A stretch of DNA of 38,513 nucleotides from Paenibacillus kobensis NBRC 15729. Lineage in GTDB: Bacteria; Bacillota; Bacilli; Paenibacillales; Paenibacillaceae. Each line of letters starts with the position of its first letter. Position 1 is the first letter of the stretch. Of this stretch, positions 1-7,131 are shown one piece after another. The stretch lies in NCBI RefSeq assembly GCF_004000825.1, contig NZ_BILZ01000055.1:1-38513 (forward strand), read 5' to 3'. A model generated the notes under the pieces. The model saw nothing but the letters and a program-made list of their open reading frames with translations. It searched no databases and was not told where the DNA came from. The position numbers and the translations under genes are program-made.

Positions 1-420
1 CATTCGGCCTGCAACCTCGCTCATGGGAGTCAGAAGCGGCAGGCCGCCGCCAGTCAGTTGAATCGTTTCGTAGGCTATCCCTGTGACATTCGCCGCGACG
101 AGCGCCTTCGCCAGCAGCGGAGCAGCTGCAAGATGCAAGTAGGTGAACAGCATAAGCCCCGGGCGGAAATAATCATACTCTTGCGGCAGCGGCTCTTTTA
201 CCTTCATAATCATATCCGCTTCATCCCACACTTGCTTCGCCTTCCCGGCCAATTCAGCACCGGCTGCCCGGTATTCATCATCGGTAAAACCGCTGCCTTC
301 CCCTGCACCGCGCTCGACGATGACACGATGGCCCCCGGCCTTCAGCATACTTGCCCCCGCAGGTGTCAGTGCAACACGGAATTCGCTATTCTTAATTTCC
401 TTCGGCACTCCTACACGCAT
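1..420 (-). CDS. ald: Alanine dehydrogenase, N-terminal part (cut by window edge)
   Basis: The first 140 codons of an alanine dehydrogenase, which interconverts L-alanine and pyruvate plus ammonia using NAD. The reading frame runs off the left edge, so the NAD-binding half is not visible. Recognisable family segments are the start [11 protein letters not shown], the stretch VMKVKEPLP-like (here [13 protein letters not shown]), FTYLHLAA and [12 protein letters not shown], in the order and spacing of Bacillus Ald. The ATG at 420 is preceded by GAAGGAGTGGGAGC, a strong ribosome binding site. In sporulating Bacillales Ald supports alanine use as carbon and nitrogen source during growth and sporulation. 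It is divergent from the subtilisin-like gene to its right. Confidence 0.95.
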   Translation of the reverse strand, partial: MRVGVPKEIKNSEFRVALTPAGASMLKAGGHRVIVERGAGEGSGFTDDEYRAAGAELAGKAKQVWDEADMIMKVKEPLPQEYDYFRPGLMLFTYLHLAAAPLLAKALVAANVTGIAYETIQLTGGGLPLLTPMSEVAGRM

Positions 421-512
421 GCTCCCACTCCTTCGTATCATACTTTCCTGGCTTCAACCGTCTAGCCGCTGAACCTGCTGCCGTTGCCGAATGCGCGAAT
501 ATCTATCTTTGA

Positions 513-542
513 ATTGTATTATGCAACAGCGGCCTCCGTCAG
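513..542 (-). promoter_or_regulatory. Candidate sigma-A promoter for ald
   Basis: On the minus strand a CTGACG (-35 at 537-542) and TACAAT (-10 at 513-518) are separated by 18 bases, about 90 bases upstream of the ald start. The match is moderate; only the -10 is strong. The whole divergent gap 421-690 otherwise shows no gene. Confidence 0.4.
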
Positions 543-690
543 TCCTATTCGATACGTTTCGCTCCAGCCTGCAAAAATATGTGCATCAAGCGGCACCCGT
601 CCATACCCGTATCGAGACGCCTACCATACTATAGATGTAATCGCATGCTTATAGATTACTTTATGCACCGACCGAAGGAGAGACGTCAAC

Positions 691-1929
691 TTGGCCAAAA
701 TGCGCTTGGAAAAGCTGTTCGGACAATGCGTCCGTACATCCGCCGCCAAACATACTACCAGGCACCTCATCGGTTTTCGCGGTCAACGCTCTTATACGCG
801 TCTTATCCGATTATTGCAGCGCAAAGGCATCAAGCCCGTCAAAGCGCTGCGTTCGAGCCGCGTCATCTGCTGCTACGTCGATTCCAGAAGGCTGAAGAGT
901 AAAGTTCGCACAGCATCGGACGTTGCCGGCATTAAATTTATTGAGAAAGACGCTCGTGTACGCGCACACGCCCTTGCGCCCAAAGGCCGAACGGGCCGCG
1001 TACGGAGCGCAGTCGCATACCCGGACAATGCGCCTTGGAACGTGTGCCGCGTACAAGCGCCCGACGCATGGACGCGTACGGAAGGCAGCGGAGTCCGCGT
1101 CGCCGTCATCGACACAGGCATTGCGAAGCATCACAACCTGTCTATCGCTGGCGGTATCAATACGATAGGCGGCAGCACTTATTATGACGATAACGGCCAC
1201 GGCACACATGTCGCTGGCATTATCGCGGCAACCGGAAGCAACGGGATGCAAACCGGCATCGCACCGAAAGCAAGCTTATTCGCCGTCAAGGCACTTGACA
1301 AAGAAGGTCTTGGCTATATTTCCGACATTGTTCAAGGCATCAACTGGTGCATCAACAACGATATCCAAGTGATTAATATGAGTTTCGGCCTAATGCCGGG
1401 CGAACAAAGCGCAGCACTTCAAGAAGCGATTCAGAAGGCGCATAAGAAAGGGATCGTCATCGTCGCATCGGCGGGCAACAGCGGTGCGGACAGCGGATCA
1501 ATCGACGAACCGGCCAGCTTCTCTGAAACAATAGCCGTAGCCTCATCTACGCGCAATGACGAGATCTCATCCTTCAGCAGCAGAGGCAAAGGGATCGATA
1601 TTACGGCGCCTGGCTCACTCATCCGCTCTACAATCTTAAATAACGGTTATCAATATATGTCAGGCACAAGCATGGCTTGCCCGCATGTAGCAGGCGGGGC
1701 AGCGCTGCTGCTTGCCACGGAATCTTCACTATCGCCTGCAGAGGTGTCTGCGAAGTTGAAATCTTGGACGAAAAGCTTGTCAGGTTATAGCCAACTTGAA
1801 CAAGGTTCGGGACTCATGCAGCTAGCCGAGATCGGTTCGATCGACAACACTGCCGCCGCTGTTAACCGGCCGGGAACTGCCAAGCGCAGACCCCGCAGAA
1901 CGGTCAAAAAACGGAAAGCGAAAGCGTAA
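691..1929 (+). CDS. Subtilisin-like serine protease (peptidase family S8)
   Basis: A 412-residue S8 family serine protease. The catalytic triad is visible: Asp141 in VAVIDTGI, His170 in GHGTHVAGI and Ser327 in GTSMACPHVAGG, with the oxyanion Asn263 in ASAGNSG. Residues about 25-95 look like an inhibitor-type propeptide ahead of the catalytic domain (about 110-385). No hydrophobic signal peptide is visible at the N-terminus, and the protein ends in a very basic tail (about 393-412, rich in Arg and Lys). The TTG start at 691 follows AAGGAG with good spacing; an in-frame ATG at 700 is the alternative. It is a single gene, divergent from ald and convergent with fur. Cellular location and substrate cannot be told from sequence; it could be intracellular or exported by an unrecognised route. 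Confidence 0.9.
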   Translation: MAKMRLEKLFGQCVRTSAAKHTTRHLIGFRGQRSYTRLIRLLQRKGIKPVKALRSSRVICCYVDSRRLKSKVRTASDVAGIKFIEKDARVRAHALAPKGRTGRVRSAVAYPDNAPWNVCRVQAPDAWTRTEGSGVRVAVIDTGIAKHHNLSIAGGINTIGGSTYYDDNGHGTHVAGIIAATGSNGMQTGIAPKASLFAVKALDKEGLGYISDIVQGINWCINNDIQVINMSFGLMPGEQSAALQEAIQKAHKKGIVIVASAGNSGADSGSIDEPASFSETIAVASSTRNDEISSFSSRGKGIDITAPGSLIRSTILNNGYQYMSGTSMACPHVAGGAALLLATESSLSPAEVSAKLKSWTKSLSGYSQLEQGSGLMQLAEIGSIDNTAAAVNRPGTAKRRPRRTVKKRKAKA

Positions 1930-2018
1930 GGTCCGGTTGACAACTATTGGGATTGATCATACATCGACATACGTCGCAATGCCGGTTCCTAAGCCTATTA
2001 AAGCGCAGCGACATCAAA

Positions 2019-2054
2019 AGGGCTGTCCTCGCCAATCGGCATAAGGACAGCCCT
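2019..2054 (-). terminator. Terminator after fur, possibly bidirectional
   Basis: A perfect 11-bp stem (AGGGCTGTCCT at 2019-2029 pairing with AGGACAGCCCT at 2044-2054) sits between the convergent protease and fur genes. On the minus strand it is followed by TTTTG, suiting fur; on the plus strand the tail is less T-rich. Confidence 0.75.
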
Positions 2055-2074
2055 GCTCGTTATTATTCATCTTG

Positions 2075-2560
2075 TTATTGCGTACTTCCGGATTGAACCG
2101 TCTCGATGCCTGCCGCTTCGTTCTTCTCCTGGCAGCGGCGGCATACGCCTTGAAAATCGAGCCGATGATCGACGACAATAAATCCGAACTCCTGTTCAAG
2201 CCGCTCTTCGAGCGGACCGAGCCAATCATCCATAATCTCATCCATCGATCCGCACTGTACACAGATGAGATGATGATGATGATGCTGGTTGCTATCCGTT
2301 CGCAGGTCATACCTGGCTACGCCGTCTCCGAAATTCATCTTCTCGACGACATGCATCTCGCTAAGCAGCTCTAGTGTCCGATATACGGTAGCCAGACCGA
2401 TCTCGGGAGCCTTCTCCTTGACGAGCATGAACACGTCTTCCGCACTTAGATGATCTTCCTCGTTCTCCAGCAGCACCCGTACGGTCGCTTCTCGCTGCGG
2501 GGTTAACTTGTAGCCCTGCGATTGCAGCTGCTGTTTTATTTTATCGATCCGGGCTTCCAT
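2075..2560 (-). CDS. fur: Ferric uptake regulator Fur
   Basis: A 161-residue Fur-family metalloregulator, predicted to repress iron uptake genes when loaded with Fe(II). The N-terminal winged helix (about 1-80) has YKLTPQREATVRVL and GLATVYRTLELL, almost identical to B. subtilis Fur rather than PerR or Zur. A His-rich stretch (93-97) and two CxxC pairs (Cys100/Cys103 and Cys140/Cys143) supply metal sites in the dimerisation half. The ATG at 2560 is chosen because it follows GAGGGGGGAAACC and matches the Bacillus start MENRIDRIK; the longer open frame to 2641 would run into the promoter. The neighbourhood spoIIM-fur is also found in Bacillus. Confidence 0.95.
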   Translation of the reverse strand: MEARIDKIKQQLQSQGYKLTPQREATVRVLLENEEDHLSAEDVFMLVKEKAPEIGLATVYRTLELLSEMHVVEKMNFGDGVARYDLRTDSNQHHHHHLICVQCGSMDEIMDDWLGPLEERLEQEFGFIVVDHRLDFQGVCRRCQEKNEAAGIETVQSGSTQ

Positions 2561-2611
2561 GGTTTCCCCCCTCGCACACGTTTTGCGCCCATTGCCGGAA
2601 CATTTGACTTC

Positions 2612-2641
2612 ATTATAGGGGTTAAGCGCAAATAAAGTCAA
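2612..2641 (-). promoter_or_regulatory. Strong sigma-A promoter for fur
   Basis: TTGACT (2636-2641) and TATAAT (2612-2617) on the minus strand, 18 bases apart, about 50 bases upstream of the fur ATG. No convincing Fur box overlaps it. Confidence 0.8.
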
Positions 2642-2750
2642 ACGATTTGCACGGTTGGAGTTTCACGGATAATAGGTGAAATTCAAACGGTGTGCACCGC
2701 TTGACACATGCTCAGTATTGGCATATTTCAAACGGTGTGCACGGTTGGAG
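2638..2750. repeat. Three short direct repeats spaced exactly 45 bp upstream of fur
   Basis: The core TCAAACGGTGTGCAC occurs at 2683-2697 and 2728-2742, and a close variant (TCAAACGATTTGCAC) at 2638-2652, so the three starts are 45 bases apart. Copies one and three also share the following GGTTGGAG. The bases between the cores are not conserved. The block lies between the spoIIM stop and the fur -35 box, with the nearest copy overlapping the -35. Confidence 0.8.
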
Positions 2751-2755
2751 TGCCG

Positions 2756-3388
2756 CTAGGAGCCGCTAATCATTGGTGCCGCCCAACGCATTAATGCAGG
2801 CGAAATATAGGCTTCGACTAGGGAAGCAGCCGTTACGGCAACCAGCATCAGCGTCAGCATGAGACATAACGACATGAACGCCGGCATCAGTCTCCCTTTG
2901 CCTTGCAGCAGCCGGTACCGGATGACATACAACGCGAACGTAACAGCCGCTACGCTCGCAATCATAAAGGCGGGGACGACGATCAAGTTCGGCGGGACGA
3001 CGGAAGCAAGCGAGAACACGATGCCCTTCCAGCCGTGCTCGCTGACGACAGTGCCGATGGCGAAGCCGACCAATGCCCCTTTCAAGAAATCGAGCGCCAA
3101 GACGAACGGCAGTCCGACAACTGTCATGCCGAGCACGCCGATCAGCAAGATCCATTTGGCATAAAAGAAAAACCGCGCCCAGAACGTCGCTGCTTCGTCC
3201 GGGAACATGCCCGCTTCCATCGACCGGATAAACCGGTTCAGATCGCCTGATAAATCCTGCTGCTGTTCAAGCGTCAGAGCATGAACGGATAGTGCGCCGA
3301 ACACGACCCCGACTGCAAACAGCACACCGACGAACACATAAAGCATCATAGAATCCGTCGTCCGTCGTTTCAATAATGTCGCATTCAC
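2756..3388 (-). CDS. spoIIM: Stage II sporulation protein M
   Basis: A 210-residue polytopic membrane protein of the SpoIIM family. In Bacillus it acts in the mother cell with SpoIID and SpoIIP (the DMP complex), remodelling septal peptidoglycan so that the mother-cell membrane can engulf the forespore. About five hydrophobic segments are visible (near residues 15-35, 75-95, 100-125, 135-155 and 170-195 of the translated product), with the family-like loop FLKGALVGFAIGTVVSEHGW. The GTG at 3388 is preferred because AAGAGGTGA lies at proper distance; an upstream TTG at 3409 is possible. It sits between nudF and fur as in Bacillus, and a sigma-E-like promoter precedes it. Confidence 0.92.
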   Translation of the reverse strand: MNATLLKRRTTDSMMLYVFVGVLFAVGVVFGALSVHALTLEQQQDLSGDLNRFIRSMEAGMFPDEAATFWARFFFYAKWILLIGVLGMTVVGLPFVLALDFLKGALVGFAIGTVVSEHGWKGIVFSLASVVPPNLIVVPAFMIASVAAVTFALYVIRYRLLQGKGRLMPAFMSLCLMLTLMLVAVTAASLVEAYISPALMRWAAPMISGS

Positions 3389-3423
3389 GAGTGTCACCTC
3401 TTGTCCCATAGCGTTTCATAGCT

Positions 3424-3452
3424 ACTTTATGAGTGGACAAGACGGCATATGC
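3424..3452 (-). promoter_or_regulatory. Candidate sigma-E promoter for spoIIM
   Basis: On the minus strand GCATATG (3446-3452) and CATAAAGT (3424-3431) are separated by 14 bases, close to the sigma-E pattern of an ATA-type -35 and a CATA-type -10. spoIIM is sigma-E dependent in B. subtilis, which fits. Confidence 0.6.
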
Positions 3453-3482
3453 TTGCACCCCAAGTTATATAGCAGCAAAAGT

Positions 3483-4043
3483 CTATAGCTCGCCTGTCAG
3501 CTTGTACAACCGCCATGCATACACGGCCATAATCGTCTTCGCGTCGCTAATGCGCTCCTCTTCGATATAGGCTAGCGCTTGCTCCAGCGTAATCGCGTCC
3601 ACCCGCAAATATTCATCCTCATCCGGATTGACTTGCCCGGACGTCAGCCCTTCTGCCAAGTACAAATATAACTTCTCGTCGGCAAAGCCCGGCGACGTAT
3701 AGAATGCGCTGATCGGCTTTAGCGATTCCGCTTTATAGCCGGTCTCCTCTTCTAGCTCGCGCGCGGCGCAGACGATCGGGTCCTCTCCTGCGTCCAGCTT
3801 CCCTGCCGGAATTTCGATTTGGAACTTGTCCATCGGCTTCCGGTATTGCTCTACGACGAGCATACGGTCATCCAATAGAGCGAGAACAGCCGCTGCCCCT
3901 GGATGTCTGACAATTTCCCTGGTCGCCGTTTTGCCGTCCGGCAATGCGATCGTATCGACCTGAAGTGTTATGACTTTCCCTTGAAATATAGGCTCCGTGC
4001 TGAGCGTACGCTCCTGCCATTGATCCGGTAGTTGATTGCTCAT
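3483..4043 (-). CDS. nudF: ADP-ribose pyrophosphatase (Nudix hydrolase)
   Basis: A 186-residue Nudix hydrolase expected to split ADP-ribose into AMP and ribose 5-phosphate. The Nudix box is intact: Gly81 in PAGKLDAGE followed by RELEEETG at 95-102. The N-terminal strand region and the downstream FYTSPGFADEKLYLYLAEGL stretch are characteristic of the NudF/ADPRase group. The ATG at 4043 follows AGGGAGAACGAGAA; the open frame extends 12 codons further but without a better start. The order nudF-spoIIM-fur is conserved with Bacillus. Its promoter overlaps that of the divergent mciZ-like gene. Confidence 0.93.
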   Translation of the reverse strand: MSNQLPDQWQERTLSTEPIFQGKVITLQVDTIALPDGKTATREIVRHPGAAAVLALLDDRMLVVEQYRKPMDKFQIEIPAGKLDAGEDPIVCAARELEEETGYKAESLKPISAFYTSPGFADEKLYLYLAEGLTSGQVNPDEDEYLRVDAITLEQALAYIEEERISDAKTIMAVYAWRLYKLTGEL

Positions 4044-4074
4044 TTCTCTCGTTCTCCCTTCGGTTCGGCAGGCT

Positions 4075-4104
4075 GTCATAAGGAATAGCCTGTCCGCATA
4101 TGTA
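4075..4104 (+). promoter_or_regulatory. Candidate sigma-E promoter for the mciZ-like gene
   Basis: GTCATA (4075-4080) and CATATGTA (4097-4104) with 16 bases between ATA and CATA, in keeping with sigma-E spacing. It would give a leader of about 35 bases before the ATG at 4145. The -10 match is partial. Confidence 0.45.
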
Positions 4105-4107
4105 TCA

Positions 4108-4116
4108 TTATACCAA
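4108..4116 (-). promoter_or_regulatory. Extended -10 promoter for nudF
   Basis: TGGTATAAT on the minus strand is a perfect -10 hexamer with a TGn extension, about 65 bases upstream of the nudF start. The -35 region is weak, as usual for extended -10 promoters. It lies within a few bases of the -10 proposed for mciZ on the other strand. Confidence 0.6.
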
Positions 4117-4144
4117 ATCGGTTCAAGCGGAAGGGGCGTTCGGA

Positions 4145-4288
4145 ATGAAATCCTATTATGCGAATGAAAGCTTCAGAATGGTCGGCAAAGCGTGGGAAAT
4201 ACGCCGCATGCTGGAGGCGATGACTCGCCGAAGCGACGAACCAACCTCGCTTGCCGAATATTTGAAACGGCGCAATCCGAAACGGTAA
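4145..4288 (+). CDS. mciZ: MciZ-like Z-ring formation inhibitor
   Basis: A 47-residue peptide that resembles MciZ, the sigma-E-controlled peptide that caps FtsZ filaments in the B. subtilis mother cell and so blocks a second Z-ring after asymmetric division. The diagnostic stretch here is MVGKAWEIRRMLEAM (about residues 12-26), against VGKAWEIRAKLKEY in the Bacillus peptide, and it is followed by a YLKRRNPKR basic end. The ATG at 4145 follows AAGGGGCG at good distance; an upstream ATG at 4100 lacks a site and would add 15 residues. It is divergent from nudF, the same neighbourhood as in Bacillus, and is followed by its own terminator. Confidence 0.8.
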   Translation: MKSYYANESFRMVGKAWEIRRMLEAMTRRSDEPTSLAEYLKRRNPKR

Positions 4289-4312
4289 TCCTGCAATGGT
4301 AACGATATGCCT

Positions 4313-4933
4313 TCAGTGAATAGATGATGAAACAGTTCCTTGGAATGGCGGGATTATTCTCTCCTTACGAAGGACTGTTTTTTTTTGATCGAGATGGACA
4401 TGCGATTTATGATTGATATGAAATAATACATGTTTGTTTAATGGACTGCCTTCCTCAACATTAGGGTGATCGAAAGTTTTAATGAAGCTCATGCCGAGTT
4501 TGATCATGACGTTTTTCGAAGGGGCATTAACATCGGCCGTAAAACTGTATACGTCCCTTAGCCCCAATTTGTTAAATCCATATTGCAAACATGCTTCTGC
4601 CCCCTCCGTTGCATACCCCTTTCCCCAAGCCTCTTGTTTCAGCCGCCATCCAATTTCGATGCACGGTGTAAAATCAGCCTCGAACGTTGCCCGATGAAAT
4701 CCGATAAACCCTATAAACGCTTTGCTTTCTTTTACTTCTACGGCATACAACCCAAACCCGCATTCTTTGAACTCGGATACAATCGATTTATAGAATGCAT
4801 TTGTTTCTTCGGTTGATAAGGTTTTAGGAAAATACGCCATCACCTCTTCGTCCGCATTCAGTCGGCGAAATGGCTCTAAGTCCGTTTCTTCCCAATCGCG
4901 TAATCGCAATCTCGGTGTCTCCATATAGATCAT
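4313..4933 (-). CDS. GNAT acetyltransferase, RimJ/RimL type
   Basis: A 206-residue GNAT-family N-acetyltransferase of the RimJ/RimL subgroup, which moves acetyl from acetyl-CoA to an amino group. Visible features are the N-terminal METPRLRLRDW, IGFIGFHRA, and the acetyl-CoA loop EAWGKGYATEGAEA (about 122-135), then VNAPSKNVMIKLGM. The substrate is not predictable. The last 30 or so residues, after HVLFHINH, go beyond the usual family end and are encoded across the terminator of the opposite gene, which may mean that the 3' end was rearranged. The gene is visibly more A+T-rich than its neighbours, hinting at later acquisition. The ATG at 4933 follows AAGGAGG. Confidence 0.88.
   Translation of the reverse strand: MIYMETPRLRLRDWEETDLEPFRRLNADEEVMAYFPKTLSTEETNAFYKSIVSEFKECGFGLYAVEVKESKAFIGFIGFHRATFEADFTPCIEIGWRLKQEAWGKGYATEGAEACLQYGFNKLGLRDVYSFTADVNAPSKNVMIKLGMSFIKTFDHPNVEEGSPLNKHVLFHINHKSHVHLDQKKTVLRKERIIPPFQGTVSSSIH
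4330..4386 (+). terminator. Terminator of the mciZ-like gene
   Basis: AAACAGTTCCTT (4330-4341) can pair with AAGGACTGTTT (4370-4380), leaving one bulge, followed by nine T. It lies inside the last codons of the convergent acetyltransferase gene. Confidence 0.65.
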
Positions 4934-4956
4934 GCTATGCCTCCTTGATGAGGATA

Positions 4957-5002
4957 TAAAAAAAGTTGTCCCGAAGTCTATTGATGATGACTTGAGACAA
5001 CC
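4957..5002 (-). terminator. Terminator after the PepT-like gene
   Basis: GTTGTC-CC-GAAGT (4965-4977) pairs with ACTTGAGACAAC (4990-5001), with a T-run on the minus strand (A-run at 4957-4964). Confidence 0.7.
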
Positions 5003-5034
5003 TTTATTTGATAGCCGAACGCCGCTGAATCGTG

Positions 5035-6165
5035 TTACTTCCGATTCGCCGCTTGCTTAATCAGTTCTACGACGAGCTCCGCAGTCTTCACCAGATCGTC
5101 CGCTTTAATCTGCTCTTTCGTCGTGTGGATATACTCATAACCGACAGCCAGATTAACCGTAGCAACGCCCATGCCGTTGAATACATTCGCATCGCTGCCG
5201 CCGCCGGAGTGGAACGTGCGCGGCTTCAAACCGAGCGCCTGTATAGCCGTCTTCGCAAGCTCGACCACTTCATCGCCGTCACCGTAATTAAACGCCGGAT
5301 AAATGATCTCGCTCTCGAATTCCGCGCGAGCGCCGAACTCGGAGGCTGCCGATTCAACTGCTGCGCGCATCGCGTCCACTTGCTTATCCAGCTTGTGCTG
5401 CACGATACTGCGCGCCTCTGCGTCCAACTTGACATAGTCGCACACGATGTTCGTTGCCCCGCCGCCTTCGAAGCGTCCGATGTTCGCCGTCGTTTCCTCG
5501 TCGATCCGGCCAAGCGGCATTCTAGCGACAGCCTTGGAAGCCACTTGAATCGCGCTGATGCCGTCTTCCGGATTGACGCCCGCATGAGCAGACTTGCCAT
5601 GAAGCTTGATCGTTACGCGAGCTTGGGTTGGCGCAGCAACCGCAATATCGCCGATGGCCCCGTTGGAGTCAAGGGCGTAGCCGATCGACGCCTTCAACTT
5701 GGTGCGATCCATTGCGCGGGAGCCCAGTAGTCCGGATTCCTCTCCGACCGTAATGACGAATTGAATCGGGCCATGCGCAATTTGCTGCTCCTGCAGCACA
5801 CGGATCGCCTCGAACATCGCTGCAAGGCCCGCTTTGTCGTCCGCTCCGAGAATCGTCGTCCCGTCCGATCGAATATACCCGTCAGCATCCAACTGCGGTT
5901 TAATGCCGTTACCCGGCGTTACCGTATCCATATGGGAAGTGAACAAGAGAGCCGGAGCATTCGAGCCGTCTGTCGCTGCGAGCATCGCGAACAAATTGTT
6001 CGCACCATGTCCGGTCTTGGCAGCTGCGTCATCCTCTTCAATCGTTAAGCCAAGGGCAGTGAACTTTTGCTTCAACACTTCACTTATTCGCCCTTCGTTG
6101 CGAGTCTCGCTGTCTACTTGGACAAGTTCCATAAATTCTTGGATTAGCCGATTGCGCTCAATCAT
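5035..6165 (-). CDS. Peptidase T-like M20 metallopeptidase
   Basis: A 376-residue zinc peptidase of family M20, similar to the B. subtilis YqjE/PepT-like group that trims short peptides in the cytoplasm. Metal and catalytic positions can be seen: His78 and Asp80 in TSHMDTV, Asp109 in GADDKAG, the Glu142-Glu143 pair in GEESG, the Asp of ALDSNG, and a C-terminal His in YEYIHTTKEQ. The middle part (about 185-290) is the lid/dimerisation domain beginning KLHGKSAHAG. The ATG at 6165 follows GGAGGG. It is transcribed alone from the promoter at 6239-6267 and ends at the terminator above. The exact peptide substrate is not known. Confidence 0.9.
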   Translation of the reverse strand: MIERNRLIQEFMELVQVDSETRNEGRISEVLKQKFTALGLTIEEDDAAAKTGHGANNLFAMLAATDGSNAPALLFTSHMDTVTPGNGIKPQLDADGYIRSDGTTILGADDKAGLAAMFEAIRVLQEQQIAHGPIQFVITVGEESGLLGSRAMDRTKLKASIGYALDSNGAIGDIAVAAPTQARVTIKLHGKSAHAGVNPEDGISAIQVASKAVARMPLGRIDEETTANIGRFEGGGATNIVCDYVKLDAEARSIVQHKLDKQVDAMRAAVESAASEFGARAEFESEIIYPAFNYGDGDEVVELAKTAIQALGLKPRTFHSGGGSDANVFNGMGVATVNLAVGYEYIHTTKEQIKADDLVKTAELVVELIKQAANRK

Positions 6166-6238
6166 ATGTGCAATCCCTCCGTTTCATTGTCGTTCTTCAT
6201 CGCTCGTCATATCTATAGATGCTCTTTCTCTGGTATCT

Positions 6239-6267
6239 ATGATAGGATATAGAGAAGAACGGTTCAA
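6239..6267 (-). promoter_or_regulatory. Sigma-A promoter for the PepT-like gene
   Basis: TTGAAC (6262-6267) and TATCAT (6239-6244) on the minus strand with 17-base spacing. Confidence 0.65.
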
Positions 6268-6300
6268 CCTCAGTTCATAATCATAAAGGAGTGTTACCGG

Positions 6301-6396
6301 ATGTACACCAACCGTATTGTCAAAATCGTCGTCTGGCTTATGCTCGCCGCGATGCTCCTGTCAGTTATCGTCTCCGGCATCAGCTGGATGTTCTAA
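6301..6396 (+). CDS. Prli42-like stressosome-associated miniprotein
   Basis: A 31-codon gene for a single-span membrane peptide. The product begins MYTNRIVKIVVWLML, continues with a hydrophobic span (about residues 8-27) and ends GISWMF. Length, the short basic start and the run of Val/Leu/Met resemble Prli42, the miniprotein that anchors the stressosome to the membrane in Listeria and is conserved in Firmicutes. The ATG at 6301 is preceded by AAAGGAGTGTTACCGG, a strong site. It overlaps the last 36 bases of lipB, which is on the opposite strand. No stressosome genes are in the window, so the function rests on the resemblance alone. Confidence 0.72.
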   Translation: MYTNRIVKIVVWLMLAAMLLSVIVSGISWMF

Positions 6397-7095
6397 CCTC
6401 TCGGATGTCGTCAGCTCATAGCCGAACCGGCGGCAGAAATGTGGCAGAAGCTCTGCCGCCGCCTGTTCAGGCTCCATCCCGATCCCCGTTAAATCCTCGA
6501 ATGACGTAACGCCATATTGCGAAATGCCGCAAGGAACAATGCCCTGGAAGCCTTCCGAACCGATACCCGCCTTCAAGTTCAGTGCGAAGCCGTGGCTCGT
6601 AACAAAGCCTCTCCGGCTGCGCGCTTTGTTGAATTTTACGCCGATAGCGGCGATTTTCAGATCACCGACCCATACGCCCGTATACTCGTCTTTACGGCCT
6701 CCGACGATCCCGTACTGCGCAAGCCAATCGATAATCACTTGCTCGAGATCGCGCAAATAACCGTGCAAGTCCAAATTCGCCGCTTCCAAGTAAAGCAACG
6801 GATAGCCAACCAACTGGCCAGGCCCATGATACGTAATGTCCCCGCCGCGGTCGATTTCAAACACGGCAATGCCGCGATTCTTTAATTGTTCCTCATCCAA
6901 CAGCAAATGCTCCGGATGCCGGTCTGTTCCAAGCGTGTACGTCGGCGAATGCTGAAGAAGGAGCAGCGTCTCGCAACGCTCCTCCTTATCAATTTCTTTC
7001 ACGTATGCTTTTTGCAGATCCCAAGCTTCCGCATAGCCGATTAGCGGGATGTATCGTGCGTCCAGCGCCCGACTCGTCTGTTCAATCTTCGCCAT
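6361..7095 (-). CDS. lipB: Octanoyl-[acyl-carrier-protein]:protein octanoyltransferase
   Basis: A 244-residue LipB-type enzyme, which moves octanoyl from acyl carrier protein to lipoyl domains so that LipA can insert sulfur. The family signature RGGDITYHGPGQLVGYP lies at 83-99. Lys147 (in DLKIAAIG) and Cys189 (in GIVPCGI) are the expected catalytic pair. The ATG at 7095 follows GAGGCATTGAACG. It lies 36 bases after bkdB, whose Lys45 is one target for lipoylation, so co-transcription makes sense. B. subtilis uses LipM and LipL instead, so a LipB-type gene here is a lineage difference. No lipA is in the window. Confidence 0.95.
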   Translation of the reverse strand: MAKIEQTSRALDARYIPLIGYAEAWDLQKAYVKEIDKEERCETLLLLQHSPTYTLGTDRHPEHLLLDEEQLKNRGIAVFEIDRGGDITYHGPGQLVGYPLLYLEAANLDLHGYLRDLEQVIIDWLAQYGIVGGRKDEYTGVWVGDLKIAAIGVKFNKARSRRGFVTSHGFALNLKAGIGSEGFQGIVPCGISQYGVTSFEDLTGIGMEPEQAAAELLPHFCRRFGYELTTSERLEHPADAGDDN

Positions 7096-7131
7096 CGTTC
7101 AATGCCTCGTTTCGTTATCCGCCTTGCGGTA

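Noticed and set aside
2262-2285. ATG/CAT trinucleotide microsatellite
   Set aside because: It encodes the His-rich metal-binding stretch of Fur and is explained by the protein.
2612-2690. A Fur box for autoregulation of fur
   Set aside because: GATAAT near 2667 is the only similarity; the rest of the 19-bp pattern is missing.
2638-2750. CRISPR-like array before fur
   Set aside because: The shared core is only 15-23 bases, there are three copies, and no cas genes are present.
5032-5730. A 232-codon plus-strand frame opposite the PepT-like gene
   Set aside because: It has no ribosome binding site or motif and is a shadow of the M20 peptidase gene.
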